IMG/VR virus record: IMGVR_UViG_3300025133_000290
Coordinates: 1-38,651 of that record
Origin: a virus
DNA length: 38,651 bases
Reading direction: 5' to 3' (one strand)
Below, piece by piece: positions 28,901-36,852 of this stretch. A model generated the notes under the pieces. That model saw nothing but the letters and a program-made list of their open reading frames with translations. It was not told where the DNA came from and searched no databases. Every line of letters starts with the position of its first letter. Position 1 is the stretch's first letter. A program made the position numbers and the translations under genes.

Positions 28901-29133
28901 ATGCCTCCGCTCTGCGGGCGAGTAGCAAAGAAATTATAAGAAGAAATATCAAAAAACCAAGATGGAAAATGATGAATAAAGCGATACTAGACTCAATGGA
29001 CAATGATAACGCTCAACAATTATTTTGTAGAGTGACTCGCTATGATTATTCTTATTATATCGATGAAAGCCTTGTCAAAGCCTTAGATTTGCCATTGATT
29101 GACCAATATTTTATTATTGAGAAAGGAAACTAA
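25921..29133 (+). CDS. large virion structural protein (1070 aa), function unknown
   Basis: I chose ATG 25921, overlapping the preceding TAA, over TTG 25915, because the ATG gives the TAATG coupling seen elsewhere in this operon. The protein begins MISVQSLSDNFLPNVYIKSL. The first ~350 residues look beta-rich and contain an unusual His/Pro cluster, GSVHRHPINGNFMAGPAHGA then IPHPALDY (residues ~256-285). The middle includes helical segments and the C-terminal third is mixed. No enzyme signature is visible. The clustered His residues could bind a metal or structure a turn; that is speculation. Its place in a continuous run of coupled late genes makes a virion role very likely. Confidence 0.6.
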   Translation: MISVQSLSDNFLPNVYIKSLTLDSTYSGEITNTKTDGYSDPNDTTYKTLGVGDQAVSKLVISMKFAKSKSVQSSMMHLLGDELSEYIKIFVHQITDQALYENILYNGVGKWDSDNLAGILNTEYPIDSKELSFKSMTTNIGSTERVDGNKINMPTQTLDDGTMLYESLLETSFSFDNDTSFLAYIIIPAIIHPDLTKSSGANNIPTGKVSADIILLNKSFQNEGLVFTIATPPAGSNKTELAKFGKPGEIWAGSVHRHPINGNFMAGPAHGAIPHPALDYQIIPVTKYVDNRVREKIERKILNVTKSFEQVNSLLTRYKGSTKNLLDYENYKKTTFISDIYLSQDRGLNINGMVSIDKLNLIKKKCAFPFIFDNIVSLPSWRAVLSKAVQLNIKFYENDKLVNNATRPRGSFTSSPVSVHSGGAWNALGVEHFVFQRKNESLATYKYRVEVEYKDPTIDYIKQFVNMIPPAQESVDTLIKRIQIRKTSAHGDINEAGYNHITQRINPELIKKIKNPPAGTRPLVSGDGILVGIAALFFQPQSNIELFFNAEDLGNLRSYITSLVQLDTATIDSLLILASFLQNLRTQFENILASSSSNSSKDDNPGQYGNLIRAGNVNSSTTDRTIKASSRNIDITIVDRGYDFIGTMSPNVNGLGITRLSHTRYRTTCRNLLKQLLRTGTVNEALASNIYPKGMPPKVVNASAFTYLTIPPSDETIRQSVLLPKNVVGNEKKVSDIFYAILKYNYLLTNGNSSYRENGVLGTRGAALKHSRKDLDTIMKQKFATYLPNMLPSAMTEESPLITALYSEIDPNPPPPSPPSAAEQIDVEEVAQIQQHKNFFLNSLLGRLLISRNYSLVPEMTKDNFLPYSIPNSSAPTTSAELYEIGLSALAKAGHVDPGSNAFRLPLSVLALSVNTTTSVFGGNSPDTPLQNDNFSKVSLTGEKEQYIEKNIINPEKLWYYWFIHQNIVKVEYLDGYEETKETVFLKDLEQPGYASALRASSKEIIRRNIKKPRWKMMNKAILDSMDNDNAQQLFCRVTRYDYSYYIDESLVKALDLPLIDQYFIIEKGN

Positions 29134-29137
29134 AAGT

Positions 29138-29257
29138 ATGAAAGCATCAGAAGATTTTGTTACAACAAAATATAATATTTTTTTATTAGAGTTGAAGCAG
29201 AAGAAACAGCAGACACAGCAGGCGGGCGCGACAGCAGCGTTGGGAACGAAATATTAG
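29138..29257 (+). CDS. 39-aa small ORF between two structural genes
   Basis: ATG 29138 has a good ribosome binding site (AAAGGA about ten bases upstream), and the frame runs to TAG 29255-29257, one base before the next gene's ATG. The product starts MKASEDFVTTKYNIFLLELK, continues with a Gln/Lys-rich stretch and ends ALGTKY. The following 1254-aa gene has no Shine-Dalgarno of its own, so this reading frame may exist to bring ribosomes to that start. It fills the longest gap between annotated genes (about 125 bases). Whether the peptide is functional cannot be judged from sequence. Confidence 0.45.
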   Translation: MKASEDFVTTKYNIFLLELKQKKQQTQQAGATAALGTKY

Positions 29258-29258
29258 C

Positions 29259-32200
29259 ATGCCTGATAATTACCAAAATTATATTTATCTTTTCAACAAT
29301 GAAGAGATGCTTAAGCAAGAGGGAACTCTTGCACAAAACTGGACCACCAAACCACTAATCGATTGGTCACTCGGTACTGCGAAGGATAATGAATATTTTG
29401 TTGTTTCTAAAAATCAGGCTGTTGAAGCTGGGCAGTTGACATATGATGCAGCTTATAAGACTGCTCCTACAACAGAGATAGCATTAGAAGATTTTCCAAC
29501 AGCAAACACAGCACTTCCTCCTTTGCTCCCGTCAACGCCGGTTCAAGGTGTCGCAGTAAATGCACCCGGCGACATTATAGAAAATACGGTCGCGACTATT
29601 ATCGATGATCCAGGTCATAATATTTTTGATACTCATGTATTTAAAATAAATCTCCCCACTAATGAGATCCGCATGCCAACAAAGGAATATAAATTTGGGA
29701 AAACTGTGCCGTCGCCTAATAATTACCCTTCTCCGAATTATTCAGATTGGTATTCATTTGGATTTCCATATCTCAAACAACAGAAGAAATGGCTAGTATT
29801 TCGAAATTATCCCAAGGTTAGTAGCATGGGGGTATCTGATCATCAGAAGGCTCAAATTGGCGAGGATAATGATAAGCGCGCGCTTATACCGAACAAAAAG
29901 AACGCCCAGTTTTTGTTCCATCAAGATACTATTCGAAGAGTCTTTAATTGGAAATACTTTCAAGGCACTCCCTCTGAGTTTGCAAAAAAAGTGGATGATG
30001 TTTTTTATGATTTTTATCTCAGCACTTCTCAACCGTTACCAGGAACAGATGGATATTTTGTTTCTAATTCAATATATGATATCAATACAAAGATAGGAAC
30101 TCCATACGACTTTCAAACCCTCCTGTTAGAAGGCATAAATGATAGCGCGAATGGTGTAGATTCTAAACAACCCAGCTATGACAAATTATATAATTATTAT
30201 GATGGTCAGTATGAACCTATTGTGATCAGCGCCATCGAAAACGGCATAATGGATGAAAAGGGCTTGCCAAGTATCTATGATTTTCTTTATTTAGATCAAC
30301 AGCCGGGACTAGCACCGTATGTAAAAATCCCAGACATGTCTCTAGAAGAAACCAATCTTGCCAGTATTAATCAGTGGCTAGATAATTTTGCAAAACAATG
30401 TAGTCGTTACATGCAAACTGATAAATATCCAAAATACAGTTTAGTCGAAGTTGCAACCAAAATTGACAAGGAAACAACCTTAGACGGCGATACTTTTGAC
30501 AAATATTTTATTGTACCATCCGAAGTACAGTCAGATCCGAGAAATTCTTTAAAATATCAACCTACCCTCAAAAAAGTTGGGTTATTGGCTGTTCCATATA
30601 TTGCCACCGTTCAGCCTGATTACTTATATGAGATAAAAGACAGCGCAATTCCAACTTGGCTAAGTGAACTAAAAACAGGAATTTACTTTTCAGAAAAGCA
30701 ATTGGATACCTTTACTGAAGCTTTGGACAAAGACACTGTATTCCCTCATGCATTGAAAGTAAACATTCCAATTGAGACTGTTGGACCCATAGCTAAATTA
30801 TTAAGCCAATATAATTTATTAGACAGTTTGAACACCTATGCAGCTTCAACTATTATTCCTAATGAAAATAATATAAGCACATACCAAAGATTTGCGGGTT
30901 GTGTTATCAACGGACTCGACGGCTCCAACTTCAACAATCTAAAAGATTTAAAGCTTCCAAGTTTCAAAATTCATTTCAATAAAGACAATCATTATACTCT
31001 CGAAAACGTAATCAGTGATGGAACACAGCTTAGTACAAGATTCAATACGTTGGTGCCGTTCGGACCAAATGATGTTGATGAGCCATTGGCTGACAGAGCA
31101 ATATTTTATTCGTGGATAAGCGAACAACTTAATATTTTATTAGAACAGACATTTAAAGACGAAACGGATTATAAACTTCCTCAACCGCCTAAGACGTTTT
31201 TCAAAATAATACCACTGCCGCAAAATGATCCGGATTCTAGTGAAAGCGAACACTCCGTATTGCCTTATCCTGCCATCGTCCAAATGTGGACATGGTGTGA
31301 TTCTGGACCCACTAAAACGGCAACACAGCCTGGATGTTTTCGTGGTTTCCGTTCCCCAGCTTCTGCAAATAATACGACCAATTTTGGAGTACGACATGTC
31401 AGATATACAAGCGCTGAACACCTTGAATGGAAAAAAGAAATAAAGAGAAACTTAGCAGACGCAAATACCAACGTAACCAGTAGCCCTTTCCTAGAAATTA
31501 TTAACAAGTTGAATAAATTTGGAGCAGAACCTAGTGATATATATGATTTGTCCGATGCAGATAAAACACCATTTTCCATCTTTTCTGAAAAAACAGGAAT
31601 AAGTGATTTGTATATTGATAGTCTTACTGCTGGCATTGCTCCGGAAGTTTTGGTATATGGCGTAAACAAGAACGTTACTAGCAACGATTCAATCCAAATG
31701 TTATTAGAGAAGCTTAAAACCATATCTCTTAAAAAGAAATTATCTAGATTGTTTGTTGATGGGAAGCTTATGCGAACTCCAAACGATATTCATAGTGGGA
31801 AATTAGCGCATCAAGAAACTTTGATGTATGAAATTGCAAAATATAGTATATCTGACGATAACACAGAAAAATATATACAAAGTATTTTCTTGCCGATAAC
31901 TGAAAAATCTCAACTTTCTTATTATGACACTCAAGTATTACCCTTCAAAAACTATTTTTATAAAATATTTGCACATAAAGCAATTGTGGGCACAAAGTAT
32001 AAGGCAGTCCCATACAACCATGCAACCAACAATACAGCTGATATACCATCACTCTGTTATAACGTTAAGCCATTCTTACCACCGCCAGACTATAACAACA
32101 ACAATCCCAAAGCTAGCGATACTCCTAAAACCAACTACGCTGAGTTTTTTGTAGGAATCAATTATGAAATTGAGCCATATGTTGAGGTAGTTAGAGTGCC

Positions 32201-33023
32201 ATATTATAATGTCAGCGCTGTCAATTTAGCTGTTGATAAAATAAATTACTCTAGAATTGAGGACTATCCACCATTGGCTCCTCAAATCAATATTGTACCG
32301 TTTAAGGGAGTTAACAATAAAATACTGATTATGTTGAATAATTCAATTGGACAAATCGAGCAGTATCCTAAAGTTCTCTTTGAATACGAAAAGAAATCAG
32401 TTTCTGATTTAGCATTGGCACAGGACCGCATACCTGGAGATAAACTAATTTATAAATCTGATGATGCTCAAGGCACTTTTTCATGTTTTAGAGTTGACAA
32501 CTTATTCGATTCATATGAAAAACTTCCGAAAGATACATCGATAAAACTTAGAGAATTAGAATCAAATTCAATTGAAAAGAATGATTCTTATATAGATTTT
32601 ATAACGCCGAATCAAACTTATTATTATGTTTTTAGATTTACAGACATTCATAATAAAATATCCAATCCAACAAACATATATAAAGTGAGAATGGAACAGC
32701 CGATACTTGGTTCTTCATATCTAACAGTCGAAGTGGTAGATATAAGGGACGTACAAAAAAAGAACCATGATTTAAAATTTCGAACTGTTAAGAATATGCA
32801 AAAGTACTTATATGTACAACCTAGCTTTGACCAAAGCGTTGTCACAGCTGAGCCTGATATTGAAAAAAAGTTTTTCAAAGACACCACTGTCTCATTAGGC
32901 GACCCAGAGTGTGGTTCGGTTTTTGGTAAAAAATTCAAAATAAGAATTAGCTCAAAGCAAACTGGAAAGAAAATAGATATTAATTTGACAGTCAAAGACC
33001 CTGAAATCATTATAAATGAATAA
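29259..33023 (+). CDS. large virion structural protein (1254 aa), function unknown
   Basis: It begins MPDNYQNYIYLFNNEEMLKQ. The body is Tyr/Pro/Asn-rich with mixed structure and no recognised enzyme motif. Near residues ~1010-1165 there is a strand pattern ending NDSYIDFITPNQTYYYVFRF then TDIHNKISNPTNIYKVRM, which resembles the last strands of a fibronectin type III or similar Ig-like fold. Such domains are common on exposed phage proteins. A Lys-rich beta-tail follows. ATG 29259 is the only plausible start because in-frame stops lie close upstream; its ribosome binding site is poor, suggesting coupling to the 39-aa frame before it. By context it belongs to the outer baseplate or fibre set. 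Confidence 0.6.
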   Translation: MPDNYQNYIYLFNNEEMLKQEGTLAQNWTTKPLIDWSLGTAKDNEYFVVSKNQAVEAGQLTYDAAYKTAPTTEIALEDFPTANTALPPLLPSTPVQGVAVNAPGDIIENTVATIIDDPGHNIFDTHVFKINLPTNEIRMPTKEYKFGKTVPSPNNYPSPNYSDWYSFGFPYLKQQKKWLVFRNYPKVSSMGVSDHQKAQIGEDNDKRALIPNKKNAQFLFHQDTIRRVFNWKYFQGTPSEFAKKVDDVFYDFYLSTSQPLPGTDGYFVSNSIYDINTKIGTPYDFQTLLLEGINDSANGVDSKQPSYDKLYNYYDGQYEPIVISAIENGIMDEKGLPSIYDFLYLDQQPGLAPYVKIPDMSLEETNLASINQWLDNFAKQCSRYMQTDKYPKYSLVEVATKIDKETTLDGDTFDKYFIVPSEVQSDPRNSLKYQPTLKKVGLLAVPYIATVQPDYLYEIKDSAIPTWLSELKTGIYFSEKQLDTFTEALDKDTVFPHALKVNIPIETVGPIAKLLSQYNLLDSLNTYAASTIIPNENNISTYQRFAGCVINGLDGSNFNNLKDLKLPSFKIHFNKDNHYTLENVISDGTQLSTRFNTLVPFGPNDVDEPLADRAIFYSWISEQLNILLEQTFKDETDYKLPQPPKTFFKIIPLPQNDPDSSESEHSVLPYPAIVQMWTWCDSGPTKTATQPGCFRGFRSPASANNTTNFGVRHVRYTSAEHLEWKKEIKRNLADANTNVTSSPFLEIINKLNKFGAEPSDIYDLSDADKTPFSIFSEKTGISDLYIDSLTAGIAPEVLVYGVNKNVTSNDSIQMLLEKLKTISLKKKLSRLFVDGKLMRTPNDIHSGKLAHQETLMYEIAKYSISDDNTEKYIQSIFLPITEKSQLSYYDTQVLPFKNYFYKIFAHKAIVGTKYKAVPYNHATNNTADIPSLCYNVKPFLPPPDYNNNNPKASDTPKTNYAEFFVGINYEIEPYVEVVRVPYYNVSAVNLAVDKINYSRIEDYPPLAPQINIVPFKGVNNKILIMLNNSIGQIEQYPKVLFEYEKKSVSDLALAQDRIPGDKLIYKSDDAQGTFSCFRVDNLFDSYEKLPKDTSIKLRELESNSIEKNDSYIDFITPNQTYYYVFRFTDIHNKISNPTNIYKVRMEQPILGSSYLTVEVVDIRDVQKKNHDLKFRTVKNMQKYLYVQPSFDQSVVTAEPDIEKKFFKDTTVSLGDPECGSVFGKKFKIRISSKQTGKKIDINLTVKDPEIIINE

Positions 33024-33026
33024 ATA
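33019..33026 (+). promoter_or_regulatory. late-promoter-like element AATAAATA
   Basis: AATAAATA matches the relaxed T4-type late element NATAAATA recognised by gp55. It spans the stop of the 1254-aa gene and lies 30 bases before ATG 33056, a normal late-leader distance. AT-rich DNA gives such matches by chance, so support is modest. Confidence 0.35.
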
Positions 33027-33027
33027 T

Positions 33028-33047
33028 ACTATTTATATACAAAGGAG
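33028..33047 (+). promoter_or_regulatory. second copy of the ACTATTTATA leader plus strong RBS
   Basis: ACTATTTATA (33028-33037) and AAAGGAG (33041-33047) repeat the leader found before gp25, with the ATG nine bases downstream. Finding the same pair in the two longest gene-to-gene spacers apart from the one holding the 39-aa ORF suggests a shared late-expression signal. Confidence 0.4.
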
Positions 33048-33055
33048 AATAACGG

Positions 33056-34042
33056 ATGGCTTTTTTAGATAACTCTGGTGACATTATTTTAGATGCCGTA
33101 TTGACAGATACGGGAAGAATGCGCTTAGCGCGAGGTGATGGTTCTTTCAAAATCGCCAAATATGCGTTAGGTGACGATGAGATCGATTATGAATCTTACA
33201 ATGCAGGACACCTTAGCGGCTCAGCATATTACGATTTAGAGATCCTACAAACTCCCATCTTCGAAGCATTTACGAACAACACAGCCACCATGAAAACAAA
33301 ACTGGTAAGCTTATCAAATAATAATCTTCTTTATTTGCCGATAATGAAAATAAATGACAGGTCCGTTCTCTCCAGTCCCGGCGCCGCCGCCGGTTTTATG
33401 GCTTCCGGCTCTCATGTTTGTTTTGTCAACGAGACAACAGGAAAATGGCTGTATGGTGACGAAATTGACGGCGCTACCACGACCGGGACATGGAATATTG
33501 ATGCAAATGCCGAAGGTTACATAGACGGATCCGCTATGACAGACATCGGTAATCGAATTAGAGTCGACCAAGGTTTGGACACTAGTGAGGTTTCACCCTC
33601 TTTAGTGCTAGATCCAGAATTAAAAGAAACCCAATATATTGTAGAGATTGATTCACGCTTTGCTAAGATATATGATAAGCTAGGAAGTGCTAACGTGTCA
33701 GCGAATCCATCTTTTATTGATGATGATTCGATTGCAACATATTATTTCACACAAGGACAAGGCGGTTTTGTTGGCGAGTCTGAACGAGGTCCAAAAACTG
33801 ACAATCCCGCGAATAATCCAGGGAAGGAAACCATCTTAGGTCCACGTGGAACTCGTCTGACTTTTGGTCTTTTAGCTTCTACTGATTTGGTGTCAAGCAA
33901 TTACTTGTTTACCACTCTCGGCACAACACTAGTGCGTGAGGACGTGACATGGTATTTTATTGATTCAACAATCAGAGTTACCGGAGTAACAACTGGATAT
34001 AGATTAGATATCCCAATAAGATTTCTAAAGGTTAATAAATAA
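33056..34042 (+). CDS. virion structural protein with MAFLD N-terminal motif
   Basis: This encodes 328 residues, opening MAFLDNSGDIILDAVLTDTG then RMRLARGDGSFKIAKYALGD. The opening resembles the 343-aa protein at 24890 (MxxLD, a short D-x-xLT segment, G-R-x-xLA-x-G, then an aromatic/DD run). The rest is beta-rich with Gly/Ser loops, and the C-terminus (RVTGVTTGYRLDIPIRFLKV) looks like a terminal beta-sandwich strand pair. From memory, this N-terminal type recurs in marine T4-like phage structural proteins of unknown role. It has a strong Shine-Dalgarno (AAAGGAG) and heads a run of three genes with short spacers, so it may be abundant in the virion. Confidence 0.62.
   Translation: MAFLDNSGDIILDAVLTDTGRMRLARGDGSFKIAKYALGDDEIDYESYNAGHLSGSAYYDLEILQTPIFEAFTNNTATMKTKLVSLSNNNLLYLPIMKINDRSVLSSPGAAAGFMASGSHVCFVNETTGKWLYGDEIDGATTTGTWNIDANAEGYIDGSAMTDIGNRIRVDQGLDTSEVSPSLVLDPELKETQYIVEIDSRFAKIYDKLGSANVSANPSFIDDDSIATYYFTQGQGGFVGESERGPKTDNPANNPGKETILGPRGTRLTFGLLASTDLVSSNYLFTTLGTTLVREDVTWYFIDSTIRVTGVTTGYRLDIPIRFLKVNK
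34034..34041 (+). promoter_or_regulatory. late-promoter-like element AATAAATA
   Basis: A second AATAAATA overlaps the stop of the 328-aa gene and lies 25 bases before ATG 34066. Position and sequence fit a relaxed T4-type late promoter, but the local AT bias makes chance occurrence plausible. Confidence 0.3.
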
Positions 34043-34065
34043 ACGTAAAGAATAAGGAATAACAA

Positions 34066-35118
34066 ATGGCTAACACATTCAAAACATTTTTAAATAGCGA
34101 TATCGCTACCACAAGGACGTTGCTTCATGAAGCAATTCCGATAACAGGAACAATTGTATCTGGTACATATACTAGCGATGCAAATATCAAAACTTTTTCT
34201 CATGGAATGTTTGAAGCGGTTTACGATTATCCTTATCTAAGTTCTTCAGCAAACCACATTTTTGATGTCACTGCTGGTTATTCTGCTAAAAGTTCCTTGT
34301 CTGATTCAGCCAACACACAAAATTCAAAAAAGATTAACATTTATAACCAACACGCGCAGGTGTTATATGGTTATGATTCTACTGGGTCTATTCAACAATT
34401 TGATACTGACGGTAATATCAACGCTGGCGGCACCAAGATGAAAGAATGTTTCTTTGTCAATTTCTCTCGCTTATTGACAAAAGATGAGGTCAAAAAAGGA
34501 TCTTTTAGGTTTGATTTATGTACATCGGGCAGTGATTATCAGGATGCAGATGCCAGAAGCGGCATAAAAACTTTTGGTGATTATGGCGCCAATAACGAAT
34601 ACAAAGTTAACTCACCAGCCGGTGAATATGCTCTTCTATATACTGCGTCGGCTGATCCACAAGGTGAAGTTATGGGTCATATTTATTATCAAGCCGGTAT
34701 TGCCGTGATCACTGCTTCATTCTTCAGCGGCTCCTTTGGAGATCCGGATTCGGATGATACTGGAGGCTTGAATACAGTAGAAAATCGTCTCACAGGCTCC
34801 ACTATTACTGAATTAGCCAACGGCTTTAGATATTGTATCGATAACATTGAGTTCAACAATACGACAGAACTAAACTCAACAATCTACTTCTGTCGCGCTA
34901 ACACACAAGACTATAACTATAGTTCTAATCCTACGTACCTCTCAGCTAGTAAGATTAGAGTCAAGAACGATAATCCAAAGGCAGAGCCTGTTTCATATAT
35001 AACCACAGTAGGTCTTTATTCTGCTGATAATGAGTTATTGGCTGTAGCAAAGCTTTCTGAGCCTTTGAAGAAGTCTCCCTCAAATGAATTAACCTTGAGG
35101 GTTAGATTAGATTATTAA
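34066..35118 (+). CDS. virion structural protein with VGLY...LLAVAKL C-terminal motif (copy 1)
   Basis: This encodes 350 residues. It is beta-rich and Ser/Thr/Asn-rich, without a signal peptide or membrane segment. The last ~35 residues contain VGLYSADNELLAVAKLSEP followed by LKK and the terminal strand LTLRVRLDY. The next protein ends with the same arrangement. In the middle, FFVNFSRLLTKDEVKKGSFR and an EYALLYTASA segment are notable. The shared C-terminal block suggests a common docking or trimerisation element on two related fibre, collar or decoration proteins; that is inference. The start has AAGGA about 12 bases upstream, and the next gene begins 3 bases after this stop. Confidence 0.62.
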   Translation: MANTFKTFLNSDIATTRTLLHEAIPITGTIVSGTYTSDANIKTFSHGMFEAVYDYPYLSSSANHIFDVTAGYSAKSSLSDSANTQNSKKINIYNQHAQVLYGYDSTGSIQQFDTDGNINAGGTKMKECFFVNFSRLLTKDEVKKGSFRFDLCTSGSDYQDADARSGIKTFGDYGANNEYKVNSPAGEYALLYTASADPQGEVMGHIYYQAGIAVITASFFSGSFGDPDSDDTGGLNTVENRLTGSTITELANGFRYCIDNIEFNNTTELNSTIYFCRANTQDYNYSSNPTYLSASKIRVKNDNPKAEPVSYITTVGLYSADNELLAVAKLSEPLKKSPSNELTLRVRLDY

Positions 35119-35121
35119 AAA

Positions 35122-36321
35122 ATGCCTTTTTATAAGTTCGGTCAAAAAGATATTCTGCGTAACAGGATAAAAGCTTATCCGGACAACTCTTTCTTTATCC
35201 ACGCTGGCAATATATATTATAACAACGTTGGTAATATTACGGGTTCGTTTACTGATAACGCAGGCAATATCCCCACAGGTCATATTAGTCTTTATGAGAT
35301 GAACGTTGATAGGGATTTTTCCGAGCATACTTGGGATCCAGATACCAATGTTGGCGTCAAAGCAAGAATATTTCCATTTATTACAAAAGGTTCTTCTTTG
35401 AACTCTTTTGGAACAACTTCTACAACCGCCTTCAATCAGTTTCAATATGGAGACGTTATCACCGGCAGTTATCCTCTTTCTTCTTCGATTATAAGATCAG
35501 CTTCGATAGAGAACGACACAAGAAAAGAAATAAACGCTCTCAAAAACACTCTAAACTTTTATACACCGGTAAGCCCTAGATACGCATATTCTTCTTCTTA
35601 TGGAAATAAAAGCACACAAGCTTGTAATCTTATCAGTGTTCCAAGCATCTTTTATGGTTCTTCAATAAAAACAAACTCAGTCAAGTTGAATTTTTATATT
35701 TCCGGAACCTTAGTAGCTACATGCGAAGACATTCGCAGAAACGGGGAACTAATTCAAACTAGCGGCTCAGCATATGCTCAAGCAAATGGTTCTGGTTCTG
35801 TTGCTGGCGTGGTATTATATAAAGAAGGTTTTGTTCTTCTTACCGGTAGCTGGGGACTGACAGAAAAAACGTTTCAATTTGGTGATCCAACACCGACAGA
35901 AGGTACTTGGCTTGATTTTGCAATTGGAGCAAATGATGGCAAATCCCCTATAACAACATCAGCCAGCTTCTCCATGGATTTTGCAGGTACTAATTATATC
36001 GAAACTATAACTATGCTGGCTGATGCGCCGCTTGGAGAATTGAATTATTCTCCTAATCCAACTTTTGTGAAATACTCAGCAACCCCTCAAACCGCATCTA
36101 CCGGTCCAGACGGTTATTTTGGGAACAACAACAGACCATTGAAAAATACAAATAGCTCTTCTTATTACGATTATAATGAAGCGTTTAAAAGACAAATATT
36201 TATAAGTAAAATAGGTATATACGATGAAAATAAAAATCTTATCGCCGTAGCCAATCTTGCAAAACCAGTAAAGAAGCCAGATGATAGAGATTTTACTTTC
36301 AAACTCAAACTAGACATCTAA
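35122..36321 (+). CDS. virion structural protein with IGIY...LIAVANL C-terminal motif (copy 2)
   Basis: This encodes 399 residues. It is beta-rich and Ser/Thr/Tyr-rich. The C-terminal block IGIYDENKNLIAVANLAKP, then VKK and terminal FTFKLKLDI, parallels the preceding protein (VGLY...LLAVAKL...LRVRLDY). Upstream of it both proteins also share an N-Y-S-x-N-P-T segment (NYSSNPTYL versus NYSPNPTFV), so the similarity extends at least ~80 residues from the end. The N-terminal halves are much less alike, though both carry a KEGFVLLTGSW / QAGIAVITASF type strand. The start lies three bases after the previous stop with only a weak ribosome binding site, suggesting coupled translation. The exact virion location is unknown. 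It is the last structural gene before the DNA-metabolism cluster. Confidence 0.62.
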   Translation: MPFYKFGQKDILRNRIKAYPDNSFFIHAGNIYYNNVGNITGSFTDNAGNIPTGHISLYEMNVDRDFSEHTWDPDTNVGVKARIFPFITKGSSLNSFGTTSTTAFNQFQYGDVITGSYPLSSSIIRSASIENDTRKEINALKNTLNFYTPVSPRYAYSSSYGNKSTQACNLISVPSIFYGSSIKTNSVKLNFYISGTLVATCEDIRRNGELIQTSGSAYAQANGSGSVAGVVLYKEGFVLLTGSWGLTEKTFQFGDPTPTEGTWLDFAIGANDGKSPITTSASFSMDFAGTNYIETITMLADAPLGELNYSPNPTFVKYSATPQTASTGPDGYFGNNNRPLKNTNSSSYYDYNEAFKRQIFISKIGIYDENKNLIAVANLAKPVKKPDDRDFTFKLKLDI

Positions 36322-36339
36322 AAACAAAGGAAAATCAAA

Positions 36340-36852
36340 ATGATATTAGGATTAGACGTAAGCACCAGTATAACTGGGTTCTGCGTACTTGACAGTAATT
36401 TCGAAATTATACGCAGCGGAGCTTGGGATATGAGAAATAAAAATAAGTTTACCTGTCAGTTTCGGAAAGCAGAATATATTAAAGACGCTCTTTGCGACAT
36501 AAGAGTACAATATCCGATAGAAAAGGTGTTCATCGAGAAACCCTTCACCTTCTTCGGTTCAGGCGGTTCTACAGCAAAAACTATGGCAACGTTGCAACGT
36601 TTTAATGGCATTCTGTCGTGGATATGCTTCGATACATTCGGAAAACCACCAGAATACTTTACAGCCCAACAAGCAAGAAAGATGAATGATATTAAAATCC
36701 CTCGTGGCTCCAACACAAAAAAGCTAGTTTTAGAATGGGTGCTTGACAAATATCCAGAATTAAATATAGAATATACTCATAAAGGTAATCCAAAACCAAA
36801 GTATTTTGATATTGCCGATGCCATTGTTATTGCCAACGCAGGAATGAAATGA
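36340..36852 (+). CDS. RuvC-like Holliday junction resolvase
   Basis: This 170-residue protein is close to the length of bacterial RuvC (173). It has the RNase H-fold resolvase layout: MILGLDVSTSITGF (first acid D6), VFIEKPF (E66) and a C-terminal YFDIADAIVIA with D157 and D160, giving the four-acid metal site. It would cut branched DNA during recombination-dependent replication and before packaging. In T4 that job is done by endonuclease VII (gp49), so this would be a non-orthologous replacement, as often seen in environmental phages. AAAGGA lies upstream of ATG 36340, and the stop overlaps the next gene's start (ATGA). Confidence 0.85.
   Translation: MILGLDVSTSITGFCVLDSNFEIIRSGAWDMRNKNKFTCQFRKAEYIKDALCDIRVQYPIEKVFIEKPFTFFGSGGSTAKTMATLQRFNGILSWICFDTFGKPPEYFTAQQARKMNDIKIPRGSNTKKLVLEWVLDKYPELNIEYTHKGNPKPKYFDIADAIVIANAGMK

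Noticed and set aside
29138-29300. Frameshift joining the 39-aa ORF to the 1254-aa protein
   Set aside because: No slippery heptamer is visible near the TAG, and the downstream gene has its own ATG one base later.
31265-31723. 152-codon open frame on the minus strand
   Set aside because: It lies entirely inside the 1254-aa gene, has no family features, and every well-supported gene is on the + strand.
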